A stretch of 64,000 bases of DNA from the NCBI RefSeq assembly GCF_001894805.1, contig NZ_BCWX01000003.1, forward strand, positions 806,001 through 870,000, read 5' to 3'. Source of the stretch: Rhodococcus globerulus NBRC 14531 (lineage in GTDB: Bacteria > Actinomycetota > Actinomycetes > Mycobacteriales > Mycobacteriaceae). Below the pieces are notes generated by a model. It did no database searches and was not told the origin of the DNA. It saw only the letters and a list, made by a program, of their open reading frames with translations. Of the stretch, positions 26,033 through 34,992 are shown piece after piece. The translations under genes and the position numbers were made by a program. Positions within the stretch are counted from its first letter, which is position 1, and every line of letters begins with the position of its first letter.

Positions 26033-27253
26033 GTGCCGCTTCAGGATCATATGCAGTTGATTTCGGTGGATGACCATCTGATCGAGCCGCCGAACGTCTG
26101 GACGGATCGGTTGCCGAAGAAGTTTGTCGAGCAAGGTCCGCGGATCGTCGAGATGGACATGAGTCAGAGCCACGGCGATGAGGGCTTGTCGGCTCTGCTG
26201 CTCGACACCGCTCGGCAGGGTCGGGCTGCGTCGACGGAGAAGAAGCTCGCGGAGGTCTGGACTTACGAGGGCCGGATCTACCCGAACATCGGCCTGAACT
26301 CGGTGGCCGGCAAGAAGCCGCAGGACTACGGGATGGATCCGACGCGGTATTCGGAGATGCTTCCGGGCTGCTACGACCCCAAAGCCCGTGTGGCGGATAT
26401 GGATATCGACGGCGTCCAGGCCGCTCTGTGCTTTCCGTCGTTCCCCCGCTTCGCAGGAACGGTGTTCCTCGAGGCCAAGGACAAGGAGCTTGCTCTTCTG
26501 TCGGTAAAGGCGTGGAACGACTTTCATCTCGACGAGTGGGCGGCGTCCAATCCTGATCGGTTCATTCCGTTGATCATCCTGCCGTTGTGGGATCCGCAGG
26601 AATCGGCCAAGGAGATCTACCGGTGCGCGGCCAAGGGCGCGAAGGCGATCACGTTCCCGGAGAACACGGTTGGGCTCGGGTTGCCGTCGTTCTACACCGA
26701 TTTCTGGGATCCGGTTTTCCGTGCGGCCGAGGAAACGAAGATGCCGTTGTGCATGCATTTCGGGTCTTCGGGTAAGGCGCCGATCACGTCCCCGGAAGCT
26801 CCGATGGCAGTGATGATCGCGTTGTTCGGTACCAACTCGATGGATGCGACGGCGGATCTGTTGTTCTCGCCGGTGTTCTACAAGTTCCCCAATTTGAAGG
26901 TTGCCTTGTCCGAGGGTGGTATCGGGTGGATGCCGTACCTGCTCGAGCGGATCGATCTGACGTGGGAGAAGCATCGTTGGTATCAGAATGTGAACAAGGA
27001 CGTGCGTCCGTCGGATCTGTTCCGTAAGAACATGCATGGTTGTTTCATCGATGATCTCGAGGGTGTGGCCCGCCGTCATCAGATCGGTATCGACAACATC
27101 ATGTGGGAGTGCGATTACCCGCATTCGGATTCGAACTGGCCGAACAGTCGGCGGTACACGGAGAAGTTGCTTGCGAATGTGCCCGATGAGGAAGCGCACA
27201 AGATTGTGGAGTTGAATGCTCGGGCGTTGTACAACTTCCCGCGCACCAACTGA
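26033..27253 (+). CDS. amidohydrolase-2 family metal-dependent hydrolase/decarboxylase, copy 1
   Basis: 406 residues, GTG start with AGGGAG upstream. COG2159/ACMSD-type TIM barrel: SVDDHLIEPPNVW replaces the DxHxH-type first motif, followed by FPENTVGLGLP, the His in MHFGSSG, and the metal/active-site motif WECDYPHSDSNWPNS near the C-terminus. Family members decarboxylate aromatic acids or hydrolyse cyclic compounds and C-C bonds. Single-gene unit between its own promoter and a terminator. Residues after ~200 are almost identical to those of copy 2 at 49738, and 518 bp of DNA (26639-27156) are identical, a sign of gene conversion. Confidence 0.92.
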   Translation: MPLQDHMQLISVDDHLIEPPNVWTDRLPKKFVEQGPRIVEMDMSQSHGDEGLSALLLDTARQGRAASTEKKLAEVWTYEGRIYPNIGLNSVAGKKPQDYGMDPTRYSEMLPGCYDPKARVADMDIDGVQAALCFPSFPRFAGTVFLEAKDKELALLSVKAWNDFHLDEWAASNPDRFIPLIILPLWDPQESAKEIYRCAAKGAKAITFPENTVGLGLPSFYTDFWDPVFRAAEETKMPLCMHFGSSGKAPITSPEAPMAVMIALFGTNSMDATADLLFSPVFYKFPNLKVALSEGGIGWMPYLLERIDLTWEKHRWYQNVNKDVRPSDLFRKNMHGCFIDDLEGVARRHQIGIDNIMWECDYPHSDSNWPNSRRYTEKLLANVPDEEAHKIVELNARALYNFPRTN

Positions 27254-27269
27254 CGAATTCGACAAAACG

Positions 27270-27305
27270 AAGGCTCTCCCACACGTCCTGCGTGGGAGGG
27301 CCTTT
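27270..27305 (+). terminator. Rho-independent terminator after amidohydrolase copy 1
   Basis: CTCCCAC paired with GTGGGAG, extended by AAGG(C) to GCCTT, followed by TTTCGT. Begins 17 bp after the stop codon. Confidence 0.8.
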
Positions 27306-27560
27306 CGTCTTCTCATGGAATTGCGCGAAATCGAAACATCAGTGTTATGAACAGAATTCATACTGTCGATGAAATTTTTCCATCCTGCAATTGCCTGAAC
27401 ACCTGATATGAGTGATTGAGATCGCCTAGGTTCGAGACCGAATCAATATGGCGAAATCCGCCAATCACGTTGGCGTCAAATCATTTTCGCTCGACACAGA
27501 TGTCTCTGGCCAGGTGATGTGCTCGCGGCAGGCGCTTGGATCGAGAGTGGAGGACTCCAG
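27306..27560 (+). other. 255-bp gap before the HIBADH-like gene
   Basis: No gene supported. AT-rich around 27360-27390. I see no copy of the recurring palindrome, so this next operon may be under different control. Confidence 0.4.
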
Positions 27561-28385
27561 ATGTCATACGAAGTGGGCTTTATCGGTGCCGGACAGATGG
27601 GCGAGCCGATGGTGCATCGACTGCTCGATGCGGGCGTGCGCGTGCGTGTATTCGTGCGCGACGAGAATGTCGGGGATCGATTGCGTGCGCACGGCGCGAC
27701 GCTGGCCTCGAGCCTCGTGGAACTTGCGCGTGAGTCCGACATCGTAATTTGCTGCATGTTCTCAGATGCTCAGTTGGTCGATGTCGCACTGACTGTCGAC
27801 GGAATTGTGTCGAACATGAAGCCTGGTGCGGTGTTCGTATCGCATACAACGGGAAGCGTCGACACGCTACATCGAATCGCGGATGAGGGTCGAGAACGTG
27901 GCATCTCAGTTCTCGATGCGCCGGTGAGCGGGACTGCGGCAGATATCGCTGAGGGTGGGCTGACAATCATGCTCGGTGGCGACGAGGCGTCAACCCAGCG
28001 CGTCAACCCGATTCTCGCGAGCTACGGGAATCCGATTCTACTCACTGGTCCGCTCGGCTCGGCTCTGAACGTCAAGCTGGTCAACAATCTGCTCTTTGCT
28101 GCGAATCTCCAACTGGTCGCCGATGCGGTACGGCTGGGTGCAGCGATGGATATCGATTCGAATGCTCTGTTGCGCGCGATCGCTCACTGCAGTGGCTCGA
28201 GCGAGGCGGTCCGGAGAGCTGTCGATGCGGGAGGCGTTGAAGCCTTCGCTGATATCGCTAAGCCGTTCCTTCGCAAGGACATTGCGGTGTGTACCGAAGT
28301 TGCGCGCGAGACGGGCACTGATACAGGTCTCATCGGGCGAGTCGCTGCCGAAGGGTTGATCGACCTCACAACCGTCGCGAACTGA
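27561..28385 (+). CDS. 3-hydroxyisobutyrate dehydrogenase-family NAD(P)-binding enzyme
   Basis: 274 residues from ATG 27561 (GTGGAGG upstream). Beta-hydroxyacid dehydrogenase pattern: VGFIGAGQMGEPMVHRLLDAG at the N-terminus, the substrate motif DAPVSGTAADIAEGGLTIMLGG, and the catalytic Lys in LNVKLVNNLL. Oxidises a 3-hydroxy acid or reduces the semialdehyde; could also be an imine-reductase-like member. It precedes the P450 by 62 bp and may open that operon. Confidence 0.87.
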   Translation: MSYEVGFIGAGQMGEPMVHRLLDAGVRVRVFVRDENVGDRLRAHGATLASSLVELARESDIVICCMFSDAQLVDVALTVDGIVSNMKPGAVFVSHTTGSVDTLHRIADEGRERGISVLDAPVSGTAADIAEGGLTIMLGGDEASTQRVNPILASYGNPILLTGPLGSALNVKLVNNLLFAANLQLVADAVRLGAAMDIDSNALLRAIAHCSGSSEAVRRAVDAGGVEAFADIAKPFLRKDIAVCTEVARETGTDTGLIGRVAAEGLIDLTTVAN

Positions 28386-28447
28386 CGGATTGGTCTGAGG
28401 ATGGCAGATTCACCGCCGCTGAATTTCTTCCAAGAAGGGAGCTCGTC

Positions 28448-29683
28448 ATGACTTCTCTGAACACTAAGGGTTTCGGTATCGACTTCGATCACCACGGCCC
28501 CGAATTCGTTGCAGATCCGTATGCAATCATGGCGGCCCTGCAGTCCAAATGCCCGGTTGCCCACTCAAAGGCATGGGATGGCTTCTGGGTGTTTACCGGA
28601 TACGAGGAGATTTTTGAGGCACAGCAGAGGCCTGACGTATTTGGGAACGGGGTCGAGCGTGGGATACCGCAGGCTCCGAATGCGCAGCCGCTGATCCCGA
28701 TTCACTACGACGGTCCAGATCTTGCCCGCTATCGGTCATTTCTGCTGGGGACATTTTCTCCGGCCAGCGTCAAGATCATCGATCCGACCATCAGAGCTTT
28801 GACAAACGAATTGATCGACACCTTCATCGAACGCGGTGCGGCGGATCTCTCCGTCGAGTTGTTCACGCCGCTGCCGGCAAGGGTATTCCTGCGAATCCTG
28901 GGCGTCGACGATTCCAACTGGCGAGACTGGGTGCGCTGGGTGCATTGCTTCACCCACGATCGGACTGTCGATCCGAAGGGCGCCGCCGAAGGGATCGCGG
29001 AGATGTACGCGGCAATTGCGATATTGATTGCCGGCGCTCGTGCGAACCCGAGACCAGGCCTCCTCGGGGACCTTGTCTCCGCCGAGCGGGACGGTCGCAG
29101 ACTCGACGACGCCGAGTTGTCGAACATGATATTTATGCTCACGCTCGGAGGGATGGATACAACCGCTGGGTTGACGGGCAATTCGCTTCTTCGGATCGCA
29201 GAGAGCGATTCCTTGCGTCAGGATCTTCTTGATGACCCAGCGTTGCTGGACAAGGGCACGGAGGAGTTTCTCCGCTACAGCACACCTACGATCGGGCAGG
29301 CGCGTTACATCAAGTCGGACATCGACTTCCACGGACGTCAGTTGAAGGCTGGCGATCGTGTTTACCTCATGTATGCAGCTGCAAACCGCGATCCGTCGAT
29401 GTTCGAAGATCCGGATTCGATAGATATTCGGCGTAAAGCGAACCGGCACATGTCATTTGCTGTCGGAGCTCACAGATGCTTGGGATCCAATCTCGCGCGG
29501 GCAATGTTCCGGACCATGATTTCATCTGTGCTTGACAGGATTCCGGACTTTCGCGTTGATCTGGATGCGGTCGAACGCTATCCCGATGCCGGCGATGTAT
29601 ACGCTGTGCGTCATCTTCCGGTCACATTCACGCCCGGCGATCGCGTTGACGGCGTAGCTTCCGCAACCATCCAAAATTCATGA
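28448..29683 (+). CDS. cytochrome P450 (copy 1)
   Basis: 411 residues, soluble bacterial class. I-helix GGMDTTAG with the acid-Thr pair, K-helix EEFLRYSTP, heme loop FAVGAHRCLG with Cys344 as thiolate ligand. AAGAAGGGAG is upstream of the ATG. A paralogue is at 32722, and a broken copy of this gene's 3' part (29147-29514) lies at 31971-32337. Electrons probably come from the small 3Fe-4S ferredoxin encoded nearby; no reductase gene is in the window. Family number cannot be assigned from sequence alone. Confidence 0.94.
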   Translation: MTSLNTKGFGIDFDHHGPEFVADPYAIMAALQSKCPVAHSKAWDGFWVFTGYEEIFEAQQRPDVFGNGVERGIPQAPNAQPLIPIHYDGPDLARYRSFLLGTFSPASVKIIDPTIRALTNELIDTFIERGAADLSVELFTPLPARVFLRILGVDDSNWRDWVRWVHCFTHDRTVDPKGAAEGIAEMYAAIAILIAGARANPRPGLLGDLVSAERDGRRLDDAELSNMIFMLTLGGMDTTAGLTGNSLLRIAESDSLRQDLLDDPALLDKGTEEFLRYSTPTIGQARYIKSDIDFHGRQLKAGDRVYLMYAAANRDPSMFEDPDSIDIRRKANRHMSFAVGAHRCLGSNLARAMFRTMISSVLDRIPDFRVDLDAVERYPDAGDVYAVRHLPVTFTPGDRVDGVASATIQNS

Positions 29684-29727
29684 CGGAATTCGGTAACCGC
29701 CGATCCGATCACACTCGAGGAGTCACG

Positions 29728-30564
29728 ATGAATAGAACTCAGGGCAAGGTTGCATTTGTTACAGGTGCCGCACGCGGGCAGGGTAGGAGTCACGCAGTGC
29801 ATCTCGCGAAGGAAGGCGCAGACATTATTGCGTTCGACCTCTGCGAAGACATCGCAACTAACGGATACGCACTCGGAACGTCTGAAGACCTGGCGCAGAC
29901 TGTCAAACTGATTGAGGCTGAGGGACGGAAGGTCGTGTCTGCCAAGGTCGATGTGCGTGATCGGGTCGGGTTGGAGAAGTCGTTGTCCGAGGCAGTTGCA
30001 GAACTAGGTCGCCTCGACATCGTGGTTGCCAATGCCGGAATCTGCCCGTTGGGTGCAGACGTGCCGCTGCAGGGTTTCATCGACGCATTCGATGTCGACT
30101 TTATCGGTGTGGTCAACGCCATCCACAGTGCAATCCCGCATCTCTCCGATGGAGGGTCCATCATTGCCACGGGGTCTTTGGCGGCGTTCATGCCCGACGG
30201 GATGACTAGTTTCGGTGGTACAGGGTATGGATTGGCCAAGCGCATGATTCCGAATTACATCCGGACGGTGGCGCATATGTTGGCGTTCAAAGGTATTCGT
30301 GCAAATACGATTCATCCGTCGAATTGCAATACCGATATGTTGCAGAGTCCGATCATGTACAAGTTGTTCCGGGACGATCTCGAGAATCCGGTACTCGAGG
30401 ATGTTATGGAGGGGTTCAAGAGCCAGCATCCTCTCCCCACTCCGTGGATGGAGCCGTTCGATATCTCGCACGCGGTGGTCTATCTCGCGTCCGACGAGTC
30501 TCGATACTTCACGGGGCAGGAGATGCGGGTAGACGGTGGAGCTGGTCTCGCACTCGGATTGTGA
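29728..30564 (+). CDS. mycofactocin-coupled SDR oxidoreductase
   Basis: 278 residues from ATG 29728 (GAGGAG upstream). The start GKVAFVTGAARGQGRSHAVHLAKEGADIIAFDLCED matches the TIGR03971 mycofactocin-coupled SDRs closely, with a longer loop after the second strand than ordinary SDRs. Catalytic residues: Ser in ATGSLAAF and YGLAK. Such enzymes hold NAD(H) tightly and pass electrons to mycofactocin. Position between the P450 and ferredoxin suggests oxidation of the hydroxyl group placed by the P450. Confidence 0.92.
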   Translation: MNRTQGKVAFVTGAARGQGRSHAVHLAKEGADIIAFDLCEDIATNGYALGTSEDLAQTVKLIEAEGRKVVSAKVDVRDRVGLEKSLSEAVAELGRLDIVVANAGICPLGADVPLQGFIDAFDVDFIGVVNAIHSAIPHLSDGGSIIATGSLAAFMPDGMTSFGGTGYGLAKRMIPNYIRTVAHMLAFKGIRANTIHPSNCNTDMLQSPIMYKLFRDDLENPVLEDVMEGFKSQHPLPTPWMEPFDISHAVVYLASDESRYFTGQEMRVDGGAGLALGL

Positions 30565-30681
30565 TCGGCGTTGGTCTTGCTCGAAAACTCGCATCCTTGA
30601 CGGGACGTGATTGCGGCACAATTTCACTGCCCGGCCCGATTGGACTGTGGAACACCGATTTCCGAGGAGGAGTGTAGCGAG

Positions 30682-30876
30682 ATGGAGGTCAGAGTCGACA
30701 ACGCCAAATGTCAGGGGCACGCGCAGTGCGCAGCTATGTCCGACGATTTCTTCGAACTCGATGATCTCGGATTTATCGTCACTATCTCTGGTGCCGTACC
30801 AGTGCGTTCTGAGGATCGGGCACGACTGGGCGCCGATGCCTGCCCTGAACGTGTTGTCTCCGTCGAAGAGTCGTAA
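30682..30876 (+). CDS. 3Fe-4S ferredoxin (copy 1)
   Basis: 64 residues from ATG 30682. Cluster ligands: CQGHAQC near residues 10-16 and CP near residue 54, the three-Cys pattern with His in place of the fourth Cys seen in P450 redox partners. Nearly identical to copy 2 at 32457. The last residues (EES and stop) and the following 29 bp match the 5' coding region of P450 copy 2, so its 3' end was created by a recombination junction. Confidence 0.93.
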   Translation: MEVRVDNAKCQGHAQCAAMSDDFFELDDLGFIVTISGAVPVRSEDRARLGADACPERVVSVEES

Positions 30877-30905
30877 TCCGTACTCGAAACTTGCTGAACT
30901 GCAAT
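30870..30905 (+). repeat. 36-bp relic of P450 copy 2 fused to ferredoxin copy 1
   Basis: 30870-30905 equals 32786-32821 with one mismatch. In the intact P450 this codes CRDPYSKLAELQ; here it overlaps the ferredoxin stop and then breaks off. It marks the left junction of the segment that carries the phosphatase gene. Confidence 0.88.
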
Positions 30906-31001
30906 AACCTGCCGTACATCAAATTTCTGATTGTCCGCAAAAGGCTCAAGTGCCACTGCGCAGTCATCGCAATCACATCCCCTATCCGCAAAGGACTTTC
31001 G

Positions 31002-31958
31002 ATGTCTAGAACTTCACGCACGCTCAGTTTCCGGACGACTGCAACACTGGCAATCGCAAGCAGTCTCCTCGTATCCGGTATCGGTGGCGCATCGCTCGCC
31101 CAGGCCGAGCCGCTTTCGCCCGTCGCTAGCCTCGGCTCCCTAGATCTCGGCGCGCTGGACCTCGGAAGTGCCCAGCACACTGTCGATGCCCCTCGACTGG
31201 TAGGAATCGACAACTTCCGAGATGTCGCGGGTACCGGAGCAGGATACTCCGGATCCTTTGGTCTGCACGTCAACAAGGGTGTCTTCTACCGAGCCAACGC
31301 GATCAGGCCGAAAGGGGACGATATGGCAGATATCGAAAAACTAGGTTTGACAAAGGTTTACGACCTACGAACGGCTCCCGAGATCTCCGCCAAGCCGGAT
31401 GTTCTGCCCGACGGAGTTGCCTACGAGAAAGTCTCAATTCTGGATGAGGACGTTGCCGGGCCGGGGCCGAGTATCGAGGCGGCACTGGACTTGATCAAGT
31501 CCCCCGACGATGCACGTAAATTGATGCAGGATATGAACCGTGGATTCGTCACCGGTACGAAAGAGCGCGCCGGGTTTAACCGATTACTCACGGCCTTTGC
31601 GGAAACCGATGGTTCACAGGTCTTTCACTGCACCTCAGGTAAGGACAGGACAGGTTGGGCAGCGATGCTGCTATTGAGTATCGCTGGTGTCGACCGCACC
31701 ACGATCATGAACGATTACCTTCTGACCAACGAATACTCTGCTGAAAGCATCAAAGCGACTGTCTCATACATCTCAAGCACCATTAGTCCGGAGTCGGCAG
31801 CCAACATCGAACCGCTCCTCGGAGTCGAGGCCAACTTCCTCGAAGCCGGTCTCACACAGGTGGAACAATCCTACGGAACGGTCGATCGCTACCTTACGGA
31901 TGGACTCGGCCTCAGTCAGTCGACCATCGCCGCGTTGAAGGTCAAACTCCTCGGCTAG
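31002..31958 (+). CDS. secreted MptpB-like tyrosine/lipid phosphatase
   Basis: 318 residues from ATG 31002 (AAAGGA upstream). Sec signal peptide: basic start, hydrophobic TATLAIASSLLVSGIGGAS, cleavage after AQA near residue 34. Mature protein has IDNFRDVAGTG and YRANAIR at the N-terminal edge and the P-loop HCTSGKDRTGW, the CX5R(T/S) signature of the MptpB group, which acts on phosphotyrosine and phosphoinositides. Flanked on the left by a P450-2 relic and on the right by a P450-1 relic, so it sits inside a rearranged duplication and has no obvious pathway link. Confidence 0.9.
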   Translation: MSRTSRTLSFRTTATLAIASSLLVSGIGGASLAQAEPLSPVASLGSLDLGALDLGSAQHTVDAPRLVGIDNFRDVAGTGAGYSGSFGLHVNKGVFYRANAIRPKGDDMADIEKLGLTKVYDLRTAPEISAKPDVLPDGVAYEKVSILDEDVAGPGPSIEAALDLIKSPDDARKLMQDMNRGFVTGTKERAGFNRLLTAFAETDGSQVFHCTSGKDRTGWAAMLLLSIAGVDRTTIMNDYLLTNEYSAESIKATVSYISSTISPESAANIEPLLGVEANFLEAGLTQVEQSYGTVDRYLTDGLGLSQSTIAALKVKLLG

Positions 31959-31970
31959 TTGTTATCTGTA

Positions 31971-32337
31971 GGACGGACGGATACAACCGCTGGGCTGACG
32001 GGCAATTCGCTTCTTCTGATCGCAGAGAGCGATTCACTGCGTCAGGATCTTCTCAAAGACCCAGCGTTGCTGGACAAGGGTACGGAAAAGTTTCTCCGCT
32101 ACAGCAGGCCTATGATCGGGCAGGCGCGGTACATCAAGTCGGACATCGACTTTCGTGGACGTCAGTTGAAGGCTGGTGATCGTGTTTACCGCATGTATGC
32201 AGCTGCAAATCGCGATCCGTCGATGTTCGAAGACCCGGATTCGATTGAATCCGGCGTAGAGCGAACCGGCGCATGGCATTTGCTGTCGGAGCTCACCGAT
32301 GCTTGGGGTCCAATCTCGCGCGGACGATGTTCCGGAC
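31971..32337 (+). pseudogene. broken copy of P450 copy 1 (central to heme region)
   Basis: This 367-bp stretch matches 29147-29514 of P450 copy 1, from the I-helix DTTAG codons to just past the heme loop. It has no start of its own, carries a 1-bp deletion near 32247 that shifts the frame before the heme motif, and has substitutions such as Arg for Leu. At 32337/32339 it jumps to sequence matching the end of the SDR gene. Non-functional. Confidence 0.92.
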
Positions 32338-32338
32338 A

Positions 32339-32638
32339 ATCGGCGTTGGTCTTGCTTGAAAACTCGCATCCTTGACGGGACGTGATTACGGCACAATTTC
32401 ACTGCCCGGTCCGATTGGACTGTGGAACAACGATCTCCGAGGAGGAGTGTAGCGAGATGAAGGTCAGAGTCGACAACGCCAAATGCCAGGGGCACGCGCA
32501 GTGCGCAGCTATGTCCGACGATTTCTTCGAACTCGATGATCTCGGATTTATCGTCACTGTCTCTGGTGCCGTACCAGTGGGTTCTGAGGATCGGGCACGA
32601 CTGGGCGCCGATGCCTGCCCTGAACGTGTTGTCTCCGT
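32339..32638 (+). repeat. duplicate of the SDR-end/ferredoxin segment
   Basis: 32339-32638 matches 30564-30863 at a constant offset of 1775, with a few substitutions. It includes 118 bp upstream of the ferredoxin, its ribosome site (GAGGAGGAG) and nearly all of the gene. Together with the preceding pseudogene it shows a duplication that lost the SDR gene between P450 and ferredoxin. Confidence 0.9.
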
Positions 32639-32648
32639 GAAAGATTAG
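32457..32648 (+). CDS. 3Fe-4S ferredoxin (copy 2)
   Basis: 63 residues; differs from copy 1 at only a few positions (for example Lys2, Val35 and the C-terminus SVKD). The cluster motif CQGHAQC with a late CP is intact. It is 73 bp ahead of P450 copy 2 and is its probable electron donor. Its C-terminus is likely the original form, since copy 1 ends in recombined sequence. Confidence 0.93.
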   Translation: MKVRVDNAKCQGHAQCAAMSDDFFELDDLGFIVTVSGAVPVGSEDRARLGADACPERVVSVKD

Positions 32649-32721
32649 TCCGTCATTCGCTTTTCGTGTGGAATGCAAGACAGTTGCCCAGGCCTGATTC
32701 CGAGATGATCAAGGGAGTGAA

Positions 32722-33960
32722 ATGACGACTATCGAGCATGGCACCGAATTTGACACAGATTTGAACCTTCATGCGGAGGAATTCTGTCGTGATCCGTACT
32801 CGAAACTTGCTGAACTGCAATCTCGATGTCCGGTAGCTCACAGTAGTGCCTGGGGCGGATTCTGGCTGATCACGGGGTACGACGAGGTTTTCGAAGCGCT
32901 ACAGAGCCCCGAGATATTCAGCAACGCGGTCCTCAACGAGAAAGGGAAGGGGGTGCCGCCCGCGCCAGGTGGAGAGCCACTCATCCCGATCGACTTTGAC
33001 GCTCCTGACCTGATCTTCTATCGGTCGTTCCTTCTGAAGGCCTTCTCTCCGGGGGTCGCCAAGGGGCTGGAGCCTCTCATCCAGGAGGTTGCCGATGAGA
33101 TTATCGATGGATTCATCGAGAACGGCAGCGCTGATGTGTCGCAGGAGCTATTCACTGCGCTGCCGGCGCAAATGATTTTGCGCATTCTCGGATTCGACTA
33201 CACGCGGACAGCTGAATGGATCGTCTGGGTGCATGGCTTTGTGCATGATCGGGCGAGTGATCCGCAGGGAGCATTCGACAAGATCACGGCGATGTACGGT
33301 GCGATTCATGCTGAGATTGCGGCGGCTCGGAGAGATTCACCTCCAGGACTGATGACCGAACTGATCGCAGCCGAGCGCGAAGGCAGAACATTGACTGATG
33401 GCGAATTGGCCAACGTCGTGTTCCTGTTGATTCTTGGCGGGATGGACACTACAGCCGGACTCGCGGGTAACTCCCTGCTACGGATCGGTACCGATCGGGC
33501 TCTGCGCCAACAGATTTTGGACGATCCAGCAATCCTGGACAAGGAGGGGACCGAGGAATTCCTACGCCATGGGACTCCCTCGATGGGGCTCGCTCGAACT
33601 GTGAAGCGGGACGTCGAGTTCCGCGGTCGGAGTATGAAAGAAGGCGATGCGGTGTTGTTGATGTATTCCGCGGCCAATCGAGATCCCGAGAAGTTCGATG
33701 ATCCCGAGGCGATTGATCTCACTCGACAGAACAACCGGCACATGGCTTTTGCTCTGGGTCAGCATCGTTGCCTCGGCTCGAACCTGGCGCGTTCGATGTT
33801 CAGGATCATGATCACGAGCGTGCTGATGAGGATGCCAGACTTCGAGGTCGACGTGAAACAGGTGGTCCGCTATCCCGATGGAGGTGATGTATACGCTGTC
33901 AAGCACTTTCCGATCACTTTCACTGCCGGTGATCGAAAGGGCTCGGTTCACTCTGCGTAG
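32722..33960 (+). CDS. cytochrome P450 (copy 2)
   Basis: 412 residues; AGGGAG 5 nt before the ATG. I-helix GGMDTTAGLAGNSLLR, K-helix EEFLRHGTP, heme loop FALGQHRCLGSNLARSMF with Cys350. Paralogous to copy 1 along the whole length (shared SKLAELQ/DPYAIMAALQ layout, GNSLLRI, MYAAANRDP type motifs) but diverged, so the duplication of the P450s is older than the ferredoxin duplication. Likely hydroxylates a related substrate or a later intermediate. Confidence 0.94.
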   Translation: MTTIEHGTEFDTDLNLHAEEFCRDPYSKLAELQSRCPVAHSSAWGGFWLITGYDEVFEALQSPEIFSNAVLNEKGKGVPPAPGGEPLIPIDFDAPDLIFYRSFLLKAFSPGVAKGLEPLIQEVADEIIDGFIENGSADVSQELFTALPAQMILRILGFDYTRTAEWIVWVHGFVHDRASDPQGAFDKITAMYGAIHAEIAAARRDSPPGLMTELIAAEREGRTLTDGELANVVFLLILGGMDTTAGLAGNSLLRIGTDRALRQQILDDPAILDKEGTEEFLRHGTPSMGLARTVKRDVEFRGRSMKEGDAVLLMYSAANRDPEKFDDPEAIDLTRQNNRHMAFALGQHRCLGSNLARSMFRIMITSVLMRMPDFEVDVKQVVRYPDGGDVYAVKHFPITFTAGDRKGSVHSA

Positions 33961-34077
33961 GCGGCTACGTTATCGCCGTTGGAAGAGTTGGTCAGCTGAA
34001 AGTGTTGGGCTGCCCAAGTATTGGACTGTTGAGCGAGATCGATGCATTTCCGCTTGTGCTCGCCCTAGACTTGCACG

Positions 34078-34962
34078 GTGGAACTACAACAGATCAGATG
34101 TTTGGTGGCGGTCGCCGAGCATCATTCGTTCACCAGAGCAGCGGGGGCCCTGTATCTGACGCAATCTTCGTTGTCGCACTCGATGAGCAAACTGGAAACA
34201 GAGTTGGGGCTGACACTGTTCAGTCGGACGAGGCAAGGAGTGCAGCTGACAACGGTGGGAGAAACCCTCATCGTCCCGGCACGCCGAATCCTGCAGGATC
34301 TGGAGATCTTTGAAGAGACGGTGTCTGGACTCCATGGAGTTACGGCGGGAGCGTTACGTCTGGTCTATTCTCAGACGTTCGCTGTGTCCACCGTCGACAT
34401 CGTTGCCGAGTTCAGGGCGAGGCACCCAGATGTTCGTCTCCAGATCACGGCACCTCGTGATGATGGTGAAATCTTCCGGCTTGTCGCTGCGGGGGAGTGC
34501 GATATCGGATTAGCCAGGATTGACGAAGCCATTCCAGGCGTGTCGGTCGAGGAAATCACGACAGAAAAGTTGGTGTTGTTGATACCTCGAGCGTGGGATC
34601 GTCACCCAGAGTGTCAAAACACTCCATGGACTGAGATTGCACATTTTCCTTTGATCGTGTCGCCTGCGGGATCGGACTCGCGCAGGCGACTCGACAGATT
34701 TGCTGCGCAGCTGGGGATTACGTTGGATGTTGCTGTGGAGAACGAACATCGTGAGGCGTCGCTGGAGATGGTGAAATCTGGAATTGCTGCGTTCGTGACT
34801 GTCAGCGGACAGTCGGATTCGATGCCGGGTGTGACCGCCAAAACGCTTATGCCGCTGAGTATCACGAAGGTAGGAATCGTGACCAAGGGCGAAAGGCTTT
34901 CGCCTGCGGCAAGCGCATTCAAAGCGGTGGTACATGACTGGGGTGCCGGTCAAGGATCCTGA
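34078..34962 (+). CDS. LysR-family transcriptional regulator A
   Basis: 294 residues, GTG start. Winged HTH at residues ~1-60 (MELQQIRCLVAVAEHHSFTRAAGALYLTQSSLSHSMSKLE), then a type-2 periplasmic-binding-fold effector domain. Follows P450 copy 2 by 117 bp on the same strand and faces a paralogous LysR gene. It probably responds to a pathway acid or CoA ester; its target cannot be read here. Confidence 0.9.
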   Translation: MELQQIRCLVAVAEHHSFTRAAGALYLTQSSLSHSMSKLETELGLTLFSRTRQGVQLTTVGETLIVPARRILQDLEIFEETVSGLHGVTAGALRLVYSQTFAVSTVDIVAEFRARHPDVRLQITAPRDDGEIFRLVAAGECDIGLARIDEAIPGVSVEEITTEKLVLLIPRAWDRHPECQNTPWTEIAHFPLIVSPAGSDSRRRLDRFAAQLGITLDVAVENEHREASLEMVKSGIAAFVTVSGQSDSMPGVTAKTLMPLSITKVGIVTKGERLSPAASAFKAVVHDWGAGQGS

Positions 34963-34992
34963 TAGAGCGCTGCGCATGCTGGGTGCGTTGGA

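Noticed and set aside
26015-27361. Long minus-strand open frame (448 codons) over amidohydrolase copy 1, and its twin at 49702-50901
   Set aside because: Both are antisense shadows of the conserved hydrolase codon pattern; Arg/His-rich, no ribosome site, no family pattern.
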